Source: CAZBLK01 sp964492715 (lineage in GTDB: Bacteria > Bacillota > Clostridia > Lachnospirales > WRBF01). From it: a stretch of DNA of 64,000 nucleotides. The position numbers were made by a program, and so were the translations under genes. The notes beneath the pieces were generated by a model, which was not told the origin of the DNA, searched no databases, and saw only the letters and a program-made list of their open reading frames with translations. Shown in pieces: positions 41,765 through 50,400 of this stretch. How positions within the stretch are numbered: position 1 is the stretch's first letter; the number at the start of each line of letters is the position of its first letter. The DNA lies in NCBI GenBank assembly GCA_964492715.1, contig CAZBLK010000015.1, forward strand, positions 1-64,000, read 5' to 3'.

Positions 41765-42707
41765 TTTGCACCTCTTTCTCACTATAATCAACATTTTCTG
41801 TAAGCTGCATAAAAATTTCTTCAAGGTTGCCTTCTTTTTCCTTGACGTTAATAATTGGAATTTCTTTAAGAACAATTTCTCTAATGAGGTTAGAAAGCTC
41901 TTTGTCGCCGCCGTCAAGCAAAAATTCCACGTCCTCGGTGTTTTCTATAATGTCTTTTACAAAAGGCTTTTCTCTAAGCAAAGTTACTAAGCCTTCCATT
42001 TTTTCAAGCGGTTTAATGTGTATTACTCGCCCAGAATTTATTTGGCGCATAATGTCGTTTACTACACCAGAGGCAACAAGGCTACCGTTTTTAATTATGC
42101 CTATGGTTGTACAAAACTCGGCAAGCTCCGACAAAATGTGCGAGCTTACAATAATTGTTTTGCCAAGCGTTTTAAGCTGCTTTAAAACCTCTTTCATTTC
42201 AACCCTTGCACGTGGGTCAAGCCCCGAAGCCGGCTCATCAAGAATTAAAACTTCCGGGTCATGCACAAGGCTTCTTGCAAGGCAAAGCCTTTGCTTCATA
42301 CCCCTTGAAAGCGAGTCAACGTATGCGCCTTTTTTGTGCGACAAGTCAACAAGCTCAAGCAAATTGTCAATTACAGCTTTGCGCTCGGAATACGGAACGT
42401 AATAAGTTCCTGCATAAAAGTCCATATATTCGTCAACTTTTAAGTTGTCATAAACACCAAAGAAGTCTGGCATGTATCCAATTTTTGAGTTCAGCTTTTT
42501 ATGGTTTTTTGTCATAAGTTCATCGTTTATTAAAACTTCGCCGGAAGTTGCCGTTAAAAGCCCTGCAATAATTTTAAATGTTGTAGTTTTTCCTGCACCG
42601 TTTGGACCGATAAACCCATAAATACTGCCGTCATCAATTGTAAGGCTCAAATCTTTTACGGCTTGAAACTTGCCGTACCTTTTGCATAAATTTCTAAGTT
42701 CAAGCAT
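41757..42707 (-). CDS. ABC transporter ATPase (CcmA/NosF-like)
   Basis: A 316-residue ATPase that powers the adjacent permease. Walker A GPNGAGKTT, signature SLSRGMKQRL, Walker B VLILDEPASGLDPRA and the switch His in IIVSSHIL are all intact. A C-terminal domain of about 90 residues follows, as in exporters of the NosF/bacitracin-resistance type. AAAGGAG precedes the ATG. Second gene of the leftward locus, 33 bp after the secreted protein gene. Confidence 0.96.
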   Translation of the reverse strand: MLELRNLCKRYGKFQAVKDLSLTIDDGSIYGFIGPNGAGKTTTFKIIAGLLTATSGEVLINDELMTKNHKKLNSKIGYMPDFFGVYDNLKVDEYMDFYAGTYYVPYSERKAVIDNLLELVDLSHKKGAYVDSLSRGMKQRLCLARSLVHDPEVLILDEPASGLDPRARVEMKEVLKQLKTLGKTIIVSSHILSELAEFCTTIGIIKNGSLVASGVVNDIMRQINSGRVIHIKPLEKMEGLVTLLREKPFVKDIIENTEDVEFLLDGGDKELSNLIREIVLKEIPIINVKEKEGNLEEIFMQLTENVDYSEKEVQNA

Positions 42708-42740
42708 AATAGCTCCTTTCGGTAGTAGGGAATTTTACAC

Positions 42741-45332
42741 TTATTTACTACTTTCCTTTGTTCCCTTAATAGCAATTGACGGACACATAACAACTGTTCC
42801 TTTTGCAACTTTCACCCTCAATTGAATTGTATTTTCCCTGTTCACATAAGATTGTGCATTTTTAATTTCGCCAAGCTTTTCCCATTTATTAGTTACTGCA
42901 TTAAATATTTCAGTGGCAGGGTCAAGCGAAGTTGTGTCAAACTTAATTTCACTTAAAGTAATGCCGTCTTCAAGCTTGTAATTAAGCTGAATAAAACCGT
43001 CCTCAAAAACATCAATGCGGCTTTGCTCGTACATGCTGTAACCAACATCGGACACAATTTCCGATGGGTAAAAAATTCCTAAAGGAAGCTCAAATTCGCC
43101 TTCTTTTATAAGGCTTGAAGTAAGGTTCATTTCAAGCATGTTTGTTCCGCACATATAAGGCTGTGTTTTATTTACATACAAACCGTCATCAAGAACGTTG
43201 TCGTTGCTAAAAGCGTATATCGTTACTCCGTTCCCTCTTGCACCACCATTACCCATAAGGCCTGCACTAGGAGCCGCCATAATAACTCCGCCGCTGCCCA
43301 TATAAGTAGTCGGATAAGAATAACTATAAGCAACCCTACTACCTTCTGCAATCGATTGCATTAGTTGTTGTTTTAGCTGTAGCTCACGGCGTTGCTCAAC
43401 AGGTATACCTTTAAGTGGGTCACCGCCGCCGTTTGTTTGGTTTATAAAAATGTCATAAATACTTTGACCACCAACAGGAATTTGGTTTCCGTTTTCGTCT
43501 TCTTTATATTCCATTTTGAAGTTTTGGTCAAGCTGAATCGTTTCTCCCTTTTTAAGTGAAGGGTATTTGCTGTATATGTTTTGGAAGCCTACAATAACGT
43601 CCTGCAAATCAAGATTTGTGTTGTTTGTAATTGTTCCTTTAAGCCTGTCATTCTCAAAGTAAACGTTAGCATCAAGCGTTCCGCCTAAGTCGTAGTTAAA
43701 GTCAGTTTTAAACGTGGACATATCCCAGTATGACTTGTCAAAATAAGTAAGCTGGTTAGGCTCGGTGTACAAAAGCTTTGCTAAGTCTTGGGCTTCATTA
43801 TTTCCGCTTACATACGTACTGTATTTGTAGTCATAGTATTGTTGGCTTGAAAGAGAAATTGGCAAGCTTTCATCAAATGTTACTTTAATGTCCCCACCTT
43901 TTGGTGACATTACACCTACGCTTGCTTTTACTGCTGCGGCGTCAGAGCCTTCAGACACACTAAGCTTTGAAATTGAATTTACAATCGGCTTTTTGTATTT
44001 GCTGCCGCTGCTTATAAAAAACACTGCCACCAAAACGACAACTGCTGTAACCGGAATTATAATAAACCCTTGTTCACGTTTGTCTTTGCGCTTTAACACA
44101 AGGTAAAGTATAGGGCCTGCAATTACTGCGTATAATATAACGACTACGAAAATGATGTACAGGGAAGCTTCGTTTAACGAAGGAAGGTTTCCAAGCATGT
44201 ACTCTATATTTGAGTACATATAATCCATTCCATAATTGTTTATTGTTTGTTCAACCGCCATAGTTAAAAAACCTTCAAGAAAAAATGGTGGCTGCTTGTT
44301 TAAAGAAATAATCGGTTCTTTTCCTATGTCAAAACCAAAAATAACAATTGTGCCAGAACCTCTGTTGACAGAATGTATTAACGGAGTTTCACCAGCAGTG
44401 TGAAGGATTGTTGCGTCTTTAACATCAAGCACGCTTACATTTATAGGTGTACTTATATCTTTTATAAAAGGTATTGCTGGGTTTATAGTGTTTAAATCGC
44501 TTACAGAAGCCGTTCCTTTTTCTGTTGCAGAAACAAAGTCACTGCTAAACCCTTTTAAAACCTTGTTTAAGTTTGCTCCTGCTCCAATGAAAAGCCTGCC
44601 GCCCGAATTTACCCATTCTTCAATTGCTTTTCGCATTTCAATAGACAAAAGGCTTGTATCAAAGTCGTTTATAACAATTGCATTAAAGGCTTGAAGCAAG
44701 TTTGCTTTAAGCGGAAAATTTTTTTCATTTAGTTGAACAAGCATTTCGCCAAGCTCTTTTGCAACTGGCTCGCCTGTATAGTTGTTTAACTTAAACTGCC
44801 TTATATATGACAAGCTGTTAAAATCGTCTGAAAGCACGCCAATCATAGGTGTGTTTGGTCTAACTGCTTTTCCTGGAAAATTTACTGTTTGAACAGTTTT
44901 TCCAGCTTCATCAACTAAAACAATTTCAAAGGTTTTGTTTATGCTAATTGGCATTGTTTCCATTTCAACAACCTTTGAAGCACCTTTTGGAAGCTCCAAA
45001 GGGTATGCGTATATGTTGTTTCTTACAATTGGTTCTGCAATAACACCGTAGCCTTGGTCGGCAATGTTTACTTTAATTTGAAGCTCACCTTTAAAGTTTT
45101 CGCCGTTGTTTACAACATGCACTTTTACTGGTGTGTTTGTATACACTTTGTATTTTCCATCAAACCCAATTTCGCCTGTTATTTCAATGCCGCTGTTTTC
45201 CGAAACTTCTTCTGCACGCACAAGAACAGGCGTAACAAAAGGCAAAATTACGCCAAGAAGCATGGATACAACTATTACTACAGAAATAACCCTTGCCCAA
45301 AAACGCTTTCTTTGTGTTCTGTCTTTTCTCAT
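42741..45332 (-). CDS. secreted multidomain membrane protein with a GATase1-like domain
   Basis: An 863-residue protein not assigned to a named family. A signal peptide (about 10-40, cleavage near VRA-EE) leads to a beta-sandwich domain (about 48-160), then an amidotransferase-like Rossmann segment (about 160-340; AIVINDFD, WVNSGGRLFIGAG, IVIFGFDIGKEP) as often found in VWA/Bat-associated proteins. Two helices (391-413, 422-442) form a hairpin with the basic loop LKRKDKRE inside. The remaining 420 residues are again outside and beta-rich. First gene of the locus; AAGGAGAAG precedes the ATG. Its domain layout resembles the two-VWA protein of the same locus without the VWA parts. Confidence 0.82.
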   Translation of the reverse strand: MRKDRTQRKRFWARVISVVIVVSMLLGVILPFVTPVLVRAEEVSENSGIEITGEIGFDGKYKVYTNTPVKVHVVNNGENFKGELQIKVNIADQGYGVIAEPIVRNNIYAYPLELPKGASKVVEMETMPISINKTFEIVLVDEAGKTVQTVNFPGKAVRPNTPMIGVLSDDFNSLSYIRQFKLNNYTGEPVAKELGEMLVQLNEKNFPLKANLLQAFNAIVINDFDTSLLSIEMRKAIEEWVNSGGRLFIGAGANLNKVLKGFSSDFVSATEKGTASVSDLNTINPAIPFIKDISTPINVSVLDVKDATILHTAGETPLIHSVNRGSGTIVIFGFDIGKEPIISLNKQPPFFLEGFLTMAVEQTINNYGMDYMYSNIEYMLGNLPSLNEASLYIIFVVVILYAVIAGPILYLVLKRKDKREQGFIIIPVTAVVVLVAVFFISSGSKYKKPIVNSISKLSVSEGSDAAAVKASVGVMSPKGGDIKVTFDESLPISLSSQQYYDYKYSTYVSGNNEAQDLAKLLYTEPNQLTYFDKSYWDMSTFKTDFNYDLGGTLDANVYFENDRLKGTITNNTNLDLQDVIVGFQNIYSKYPSLKKGETIQLDQNFKMEYKEDENGNQIPVGGQSIYDIFINQTNGGGDPLKGIPVEQRRELQLKQQLMQSIAEGSRVAYSYSYPTTYMGSGGVIMAAPSAGLMGNGGARGNGVTIYAFSNDNVLDDGLYVNKTQPYMCGTNMLEMNLTSSLIKEGEFELPLGIFYPSEIVSDVGYSMYEQSRIDVFEDGFIQLNYKLEDGITLSEIKFDTTSLDPATEIFNAVTNKWEKLGEIKNAQSYVNRENTIQLRVKVAKGTVVMCPSIAIKGTKESSK

Positions 45333-45400
45333 TTCACTTCTCCTTCTGTTTTATATTTTATGCCAATCAAGGGGTGATTTAAAAACATTAAAAAATTAAG

Positions 45401-45460
45401 ACCTTAGGGGCTCTGCCCCTAAAACCCCGCAAGGGGCTTGCCCCTTGACCCATTTTTAAA
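45401..45460. repeat. G+C-rich double hairpin repeat
   Basis: AGGGG-ctctg-CCCCT (45406-45420) and AAGGGG-cttg-CCCCTT (45431-45446) stand out in this AT-rich DNA. This 'ggggctctgcccct' type is seen between genes in many Clostridia. It lies upstream of the 863-residue gene. Apart from it and the promoter at 45606, I see nothing in 45333-45654. Confidence 0.6.
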
Positions 45461-45605
45461 TAATTCTCCACACAACACTTTCAACCTTGATTTGCATATT
45501 TTATTTGGTTTAAATTTTAACAATGTATGTCTGCATATATAAAGCTTATTTTAACATACCGCTTTATTTTTTCATAGCCCCCTTTTGCATTTGTAGGATA
45601 TGGTG

Positions 45606-45611
45606 TATAAT
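45606..45611 (+). promoter_or_regulatory. candidate -10 for the TPR-like and glycosyltransferase genes
   Basis: TATAAT 44 bp before the GTG start. TTGCAT (45585-45590) is a possible -35 but only 15 bp away. Confidence 0.4.
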
Positions 45612-45654
45612 ATTATAAAATAAATACTCATTTGTACACCAAGGAGTGAACGTT

Positions 45655-46323
45655 GTGATTAGTCAAATTATTTCGGCCATAAATATATACATACTTATAT
45701 TAACGATAGCTTTTATAGTTTGGTTGCAGTTTAAATTGATGTCAGGCAATAACAAAAAAGAAAATAAGCTGTCAGATTTCTTAAAAGAAGAAGACGAAGC
45801 AAACTTTGCAAGAAAAAAAGAAATTCCGAAAACTTTTTTTGTTTCCCCAGACACTTTAAAGCTTCCTATCGTAGAGTATAGCAAAGATGATGAAACGTTT
45901 GAACGGCTTGCACAAAGGCAACAAAAGGCTTTAAAACTTTCCAAAAAACAAATGATTCGCCCAAACCACAACAAGACTAACAAAGAAATTAAAAACGAGT
46001 TTGGCGTTTCTAACCTTGAAACGTTTACAAATGGTGAAGAAACTTTTCATTCCTACATTGTTGCACTTATAGACTGGGCAGAGCAGCTTGTTAAGTTTGC
46101 AAAGCTTGACGACGCTAAAAAAGTGCTTTTACATGCAATTGACTTTGGCTGCGACATAAGCAAAGGCTTTTTGCTTTTGACAGACGTATATATTAAGCAA
46201 AGAGACAGAAAAGGGCTGTCAGAGTTTGTAAAAAAAATATCTAATGACGACTTTTCAAATTTGAGCAAAGAAGTAAAGGATAAGCTTTTGGTTCAAATTG
46301 AAGAAAAGTCAAAGTGCATTTGA
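45655..46323 (+). CDS. membrane-anchored TPR-like protein, function unknown
   Basis: A 222-residue protein: an N-terminal helix (about 5-25) anchors a charged cytoplasmic region, and the C-terminal half (about 135-205) has helix pairs such as WAEQLVKFAKLDDAKKVLLHAIDFG followed by LLTDVYIKQRDRKGLSEF, the pattern of tetratricopeptide repeats. I do not recognise a named family. The longest frame starts at GTG 45646 inside the AAGGAG site; GTG 45655, 8 bases after it, is the better start. It lies 19 bp before the glycosyltransferase gene and is likely cotranscribed with it. Confidence 0.65.
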   Translation: MISQIISAINIYILILTIAFIVWLQFKLMSGNNKKENKLSDFLKEEDEANFARKKEIPKTFFVSPDTLKLPIVEYSKDDETFERLAQRQQKALKLSKKQMIRPNHNKTNKEIKNEFGVSNLETFTNGEETFHSYIVALIDWAEQLVKFAKLDDAKKVLLHAIDFGCDISKGFLLLTDVYIKQRDRKGLSEFVKKISNDDFSNLSKEVKDKLLVQIEEKSKCI

Positions 46324-46342
46324 AAATGGAGGAGCAAACCTT

Positions 46343-47500
46343 ATGAACATTGCAATTTTTTCGGATACTTACTATCCAATAATAAATGGTGTTGTTACAT
46401 CTACAGTAATGCTTGAAAACGAGCTTAAAAAGCTAGGGCACAACGTGTACATTTTTACAGTGTCCGACCCATCTGTAAAAAAGCCTTCGCCTAACGTTTT
46501 TAGGCTTCCGAGTATGCCGCTTTTCTTTTCGCCCCAGCATAGGGTTGCTTTGCTTTACCCACCCAAGCTTCTTTTAAAAATTAGAAAGCTTGACCTTGAC
46601 ATAATTCATACACAAACCGAGTTTCCTGTAGGCATTTTTGGAAAAATAGTTTCCGAGTTTTTTAAAATACCAATGGTGCATACATACCATACAATGTATG
46701 AAGACTACGTGCATTACATTGCAAACGGGCATTTGCTTACACCACAAGGTGCGCAAAAGTACAGCCGCATTTTTTGCAACAGGGCTAAAGCCGTAATTGC
46801 GCCAGTTACGAAAACAAAGGATAAGCTTTTAGATTACGGCGTAAGGAAGCCCATTTCTGTAATTCCAACAGGAATAAACTTTGAGCCTTTCAGCAGAGAA
46901 AGATATACAGAAGAAGATATCCTTGAAATTAAAAAGGAAGCTGGCATAAACCCAAATGACCCTGTCATAGTTTTTGTCGGCAGAGTTGCAAAAGAAAAAA
47001 GCATTGACGTTTTAATTAACGCAATGCCAAACCTTTTAGAACGTCTTAAAAATGCAAAGCTTTTAATTGTTGGTGACGGACCTGTGCTAAAAGACTTAAA
47101 ACAGCAGGCTAAAACACTTGGTGTGTCAAACAACATTTCGTTTGTTGGCGCAAAGCCGTGGGACTCAATTGGAAAGTATTATCAAACTGGTGATGTTTTT
47201 GCTACGGCTTCAACATCAGAAACGCAAGGGCTTACTTATATAGAAGCAATGGCTGCAAAGGTGACTGTCGTTGCAAAAAAAGATAGAAGTGCCGAAGATG
47301 TTATAATTGACCGTGAAACTGGCTATTATTTTGAAGAAGATACCGAAGCGGCAGACGTTTTGTATTATGCCCTAACCCACAAAGCCGAAAGCAAAAAAAT
47401 TGCTGAAAATGGTTTTGACAGCATTCAAAACCTTTCTTCTGTAAATTTCGCCAAAAATATTGAAAATTTGTATATGCAGGTAATAAATAATAAGTTATAA
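46343..47500 (+). CDS. GT4-family glycosyltransferase (glycolipid-synthesis type)
   Basis: A 385-residue retaining glycosyltransferase with GT-B fold. NIAIFSDTYYPIINGVVTS opens as in 1,2-diacylglycerol 3-glucosyltransferases and mannosyltransferases of Firmicutes; the donor-binding half shows VPTGINFEPF-like VIPTGINFEPF, FVGRVAKEKSIDVLI and the E-x7-E motif in SETQGLTYIEAMA. It probably makes glycolipids for the membrane or lipoteichoic acid anchor; the acceptor is inferred. The frame is open 15 codons earlier, overlapping the previous gene; ATG 46343 after GGAGGAG is preferred. leuS follows after 36 bp. Confidence 0.9.
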   Translation: MNIAIFSDTYYPIINGVVTSTVMLENELKKLGHNVYIFTVSDPSVKKPSPNVFRLPSMPLFFSPQHRVALLYPPKLLLKIRKLDLDIIHTQTEFPVGIFGKIVSEFFKIPMVHTYHTMYEDYVHYIANGHLLTPQGAQKYSRIFCNRAKAVIAPVTKTKDKLLDYGVRKPISVIPTGINFEPFSRERYTEEDILEIKKEAGINPNDPVIVFVGRVAKEKSIDVLINAMPNLLERLKNAKLLIVGDGPVLKDLKQQAKTLGVSNNISFVGAKPWDSIGKYYQTGDVFATASTSETQGLTYIEAMAAKVTVVAKKDRSAEDVIIDRETGYYFEEDTEAADVLYYALTHKAESKKIAENGFDSIQNLSSVNFAKNIENLYMQVINNKL

Positions 47501-47536
47501 TGTTTGGAAGCAATTTTGTACAAAGGAGGAACATTT

Positions 47537-49942
47537 ATGCAGTATGATTTTAAATCAATTGAAAAAAAATGGCGTGAGCATTGGGAACAAAACCCTATTC
47601 AAGAAAAAAATTCAGATAAGCCCAAGTTTTATTGCCTAGACATGTTTCCGTATCCTTCGGCTGACGGCCTGCACGTTGGGCATTGGCGTGGGTACGTTTT
47701 AAGCGACGTTCTAAGCCGCTATAAAATTTTACAAGGCTTTCAAGTGCTGCACCCAATGGGTTGGGACGCATTTGGACTTCCTGCTGAAAACTATGCAATT
47801 AAAACAGGGGTTCACCCTTCTGTTGGCACAGCCAAAAGCGTAGCAAACGCAAAAAGGCAGCTTCACGAAATTAGTGCCGTTTACGACTGGGAAAGAGAAG
47901 TAAACACGACAGACCCTAACTATTACAAATGGACACAATGGATTTTTGCAAAAATGTATGAACAAGGGCTTGCATATGAAAAGGAAATGCCTTTAAACTG
48001 GTGCCCAAGCTGTAAGTGCGTGCTTGCAAACGAGGAAGCAACAGGCGGCGTTTGCGACCGTTGCGGCGCAACTGTTACAAAGAAAATGCTTCGTCAATGG
48101 ATGCTTAAAATTACAGCATATGCAGAAAGGCTTTTGTCTGATTTAGACAAGCTTGACTGGCCGGAAAAAGTTAAAAAAATGCAGTCCGACTGGATTGGAA
48201 AAAGCTACGGTGCTGAAGTTGACTTTGGCGTTGAAGACTGTGACAAAAAAATTACTGTGTTTACAACAAGACCAGACACGCTTTACGGCGCAACGTTTAT
48301 GGTGCTTGCACCTGAACACGAGCTTGTTTCGGAACTTACAACTACTGAAAACAAAGAAGAAATGGATAAATATGTTTTTGCCGCAAGCACAAAGTCGTCT
48401 GTTGACCGTATGACAGACAAAGAAAAAACAGGCGTGTTTACTGGAAGCTACTGTATAAACCCGCTTAACGGCGAAAAAGTTCCAATTTGGGTTTCAGACT
48501 ATGTTCTTATAGATTATGGCACAGGCGCAATTATGTGTGTTCCTGCACATGACGAGCGTGACTTTGACTTTGCGAAAAAGTTTAACCTGCCAATTGTGCA
48601 AGTAATTCAAAAAGAAGGCGACGAACTTAAAGAGCTTGAAGAAGCTTTTACAGGTGACGGAATTGCAGTTAATTCGCCTGCGTTTAACGGGCTTAAAACT
48701 AGAGATGCTATAAATGCCGCTGTAGATTACATTGAGCAAAAGGGAATTGGTAAGAGAACGGTTAACTACAAGCTTCGTGACTGGGTTTTCTCAAGGCAAA
48801 GGTATTGGGGTGAGCCTATTCCAATTATTCACTGTGATAAGTGCGGAAAAGTTGTTGTTCCTGACAAAGACTTACCTGTTCTTTTGCCAAACGTTGAAAA
48901 GTACCAGCCTACAGAAACTGGTGAGTCTCCGCTTGCCGCAATTGAAGAATGGGTAAACACAACTTGTCCAAAGTGTGGCGATGCGGCACAAAGAGAAACT
49001 AACACAATGCCACAATGGGCTGGTTCTTCGTGGTACTTCCTTCGTTATGCCGACAACAAAAATAATGATGAACTTGCAAGCAAAGAAGCTCTTACAAAAT
49101 GGCTTCCTGTTGACTATTATGTAGGTGGCGTAGAACATGCCGTTTTGCACTTGCTTTATGCACGTTTTTACACAAAGTTTTTGTTTGACATTGGAGCAGT
49201 AGATTTTGAGGAGCCGTTTTTGAAACTTTTCAACCAAGGAATGATTACAAGAAACGGCGCAAAAATGAGTAAGTCAAAAGGCAACGTAGTTTCACCAGAC
49301 GGTTTGGTGGAAAGCTACGGCTGCGACTCTTTAAGAATGTACGAGTTGTTCGTTGGCCCAGCCGAGCTTGACAGCGAATGGGACGACAGCGGAATTGACG
49401 GTGTTTTCAGATATTTAAACAAAACGTGGAAGCTTGTTTACGAAAACAAAGATAAGTTTATTCCTGCAACAAAAGAGCTTGAACAGTTAAGACACAAGTT
49501 TATTTATGACATTACAACAAGGCTTAACAACTTGACACTTAACACAGTTGTAAGCGGCTTTATGGAAAACACAAACAAGCTTGTAGAGCTTGTTAAAAAA
49601 GCCGGCGGCGTTGACAAAGAAACAATTGAAACAATTATCGTTTTGCTTGCGCCTTTTGTTCCGCATATTGCTGAGGAAATGTGGCGTTTAATTGGCAACG
49701 CAGATTCTGTGTTTACCAAGAACTGGCCAGAGTACGACGAAAGCAAAATGAAGTCAGACTATAACGAAATTGTAATTCAAATAAACGGTAAACTTAGAGA
49801 TAACATTAAAGTTTCAGTAGATGCTTCAAAGGACGAAGTTTTGGCAAAGGCGAAGGAAGCTGTTTCTGCAAAGCTTGAAGGCGTTACTATTGTTAAAGAA
49901 ATTTATGTTCCTGGTAAACTTGTTAATTTGGTTGTGAAATAA
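47537..49942 (+). CDS. leuS: leucyl-tRNA synthetase
   Basis: An 801-residue class I synthetase that charges tRNA-Leu. PYPSADGLHVGHWRGY holds the HIGH-equivalent HVGH, GAKMSKSKGNVVSPDG the KMSKS loop; the zinc-ribbon CPSCKCVLANEE...CDRCGA and the editing domain TTRPDTLYGATFMVLAPEH (with the editing Asp in CVPAHDERDFDFA) are complete. Length is normal for the bacterial type. AAAGGAGGAAC precedes ATG 47537, which discards 11 upstream codons. No T-box leader lies in the 36-bp gap, so transcription probably comes from the upstream genes. A terminator follows. Confidence 0.98.
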   Translation: MQYDFKSIEKKWREHWEQNPIQEKNSDKPKFYCLDMFPYPSADGLHVGHWRGYVLSDVLSRYKILQGFQVLHPMGWDAFGLPAENYAIKTGVHPSVGTAKSVANAKRQLHEISAVYDWEREVNTTDPNYYKWTQWIFAKMYEQGLAYEKEMPLNWCPSCKCVLANEEATGGVCDRCGATVTKKMLRQWMLKITAYAERLLSDLDKLDWPEKVKKMQSDWIGKSYGAEVDFGVEDCDKKITVFTTRPDTLYGATFMVLAPEHELVSELTTTENKEEMDKYVFAASTKSSVDRMTDKEKTGVFTGSYCINPLNGEKVPIWVSDYVLIDYGTGAIMCVPAHDERDFDFAKKFNLPIVQVIQKEGDELKELEEAFTGDGIAVNSPAFNGLKTRDAINAAVDYIEQKGIGKRTVNYKLRDWVFSRQRYWGEPIPIIHCDKCGKVVVPDKDLPVLLPNVEKYQPTETGESPLAAIEEWVNTTCPKCGDAAQRETNTMPQWAGSSWYFLRYADNKNNDELASKEALTKWLPVDYYVGGVEHAVLHLLYARFYTKFLFDIGAVDFEEPFLKLFNQGMITRNGAKMSKSKGNVVSPDGLVESYGCDSLRMYELFVGPAELDSEWDDSGIDGVFRYLNKTWKLVYENKDKFIPATKELEQLRHKFIYDITTRLNNLTLNTVVSGFMENTNKLVELVKKAGGVDKETIETIIVLLAPFVPHIAEEMWRLIGNADSVFTKNWPEYDESKMKSDYNEIVIQINGKLRDNIKVSVDASKDEVLAKAKEAVSAKLEGVTIVKEIYVPGKLVNLVVK

Positions 49943-49954
49943 AGGAATATGTAT

Positions 49955-49998
49955 AATGGCGTGTAGTAATTTAAAATTATGAATTATTACACGCCATT
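49955..49998 (+). terminator. terminator-like hairpin after leuS
   Basis: AATGGCGTGTAGTAATT (49955-49971) pairs with AATTATTACACGCCATT (49982-49998) at 16 of 17 positions. The T tract after it is weak (ATTAAATG). Confidence 0.55.
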
Positions 49999-50103
49999 AT
50001 TAAATGTGTTTATGCTTCAACGGGACAACCCAGAAAAATTTGCCTAGGCTTTAAAAACAAGCGGACAGTGCTAACGAGAAGGTGTAAAGTGCCGACTCCT
50101 ATA

Positions 50104-50198
50104 GCAATTCCTTTTTAATCGACATTGTCTATCGGTCAAACGCCAAACGGCTAGGCGTTTGGCTTGCCTTTGCCAATATCATTAAAAACTGGAATTGC
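50104..50198. repeat. palindromic element upstream of the infC promoter
   Basis: GCAATTCCTTTTTAAT at the left end and ATTAAAAACTGGAATTGC at the right end are complementary with a 2-base bulge; a perfect inner stem CAAACGCC/GGCGTTTG (50137-50144, 50154-50161) is enclosed. No frame, no T-run. The preceding 50000-50103 has no recognisable gene or RNA; it is G+C-richer than usual intergenic DNA here. Confidence 0.5.
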
Positions 50199-50225
50199 CA
50201 TGAAAAAATATTTTGTAATCCCTAC

Positions 50226-50254
50226 TTGACATCAACCCAAACAGCATATATAAT
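50226..50254 (+). promoter_or_regulatory. consensus promoter of infC-rpmI-rplT
   Basis: TTGACA (50226-50231), 17 bp, TATAAT (50249-50254), perfect on both hexamers. Confidence 0.9.
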
Positions 50255-50269
50255 ATTTTAGATGAAAGC

Positions 50270-50385
50270 AGAAGCGACACTTCTCACCTTGCGCCTATGG
50301 TTTAAGGTTAAACGTATTTTTATTTTGCATTTACGTTACGTTTAAAAGTGGTCGCTTGTCTAGCTGACCACTTATTTTTATTTTC
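50270..50385 (+). promoter_or_regulatory. L20-type attenuator leader of infC
   Basis: A terminator, AAGTGGTC/GACCACTT (50346-50373), with T-rich tail to 50385, stands just before the infC ribosome-binding site. An upstream strand AAGCGACACTT (50272-50282) can pair instead with AAGTGGTCGCTT (50346-50357), giving an antiterminator, and can also form its own hairpin AGAAG/CTTCT. This matches the ribosomal protein L20 leader known from Firmicutes, where free L20 from the last gene promotes termination. Confidence 0.8.
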
Positions 50386-50400
50386 AGGAGGTGCTATGCC

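Noticed and set aside
47501..47536. T-box before leuS
   Set aside because: Only 36 bp separate it from the previous gene.
50010..50103. Possible small structured RNA or tRNA
   Set aside because: No cloverleaf, CCA or TPsiC-like arm and no known RNA motif could be matched by eye; left as unexplained DNA.
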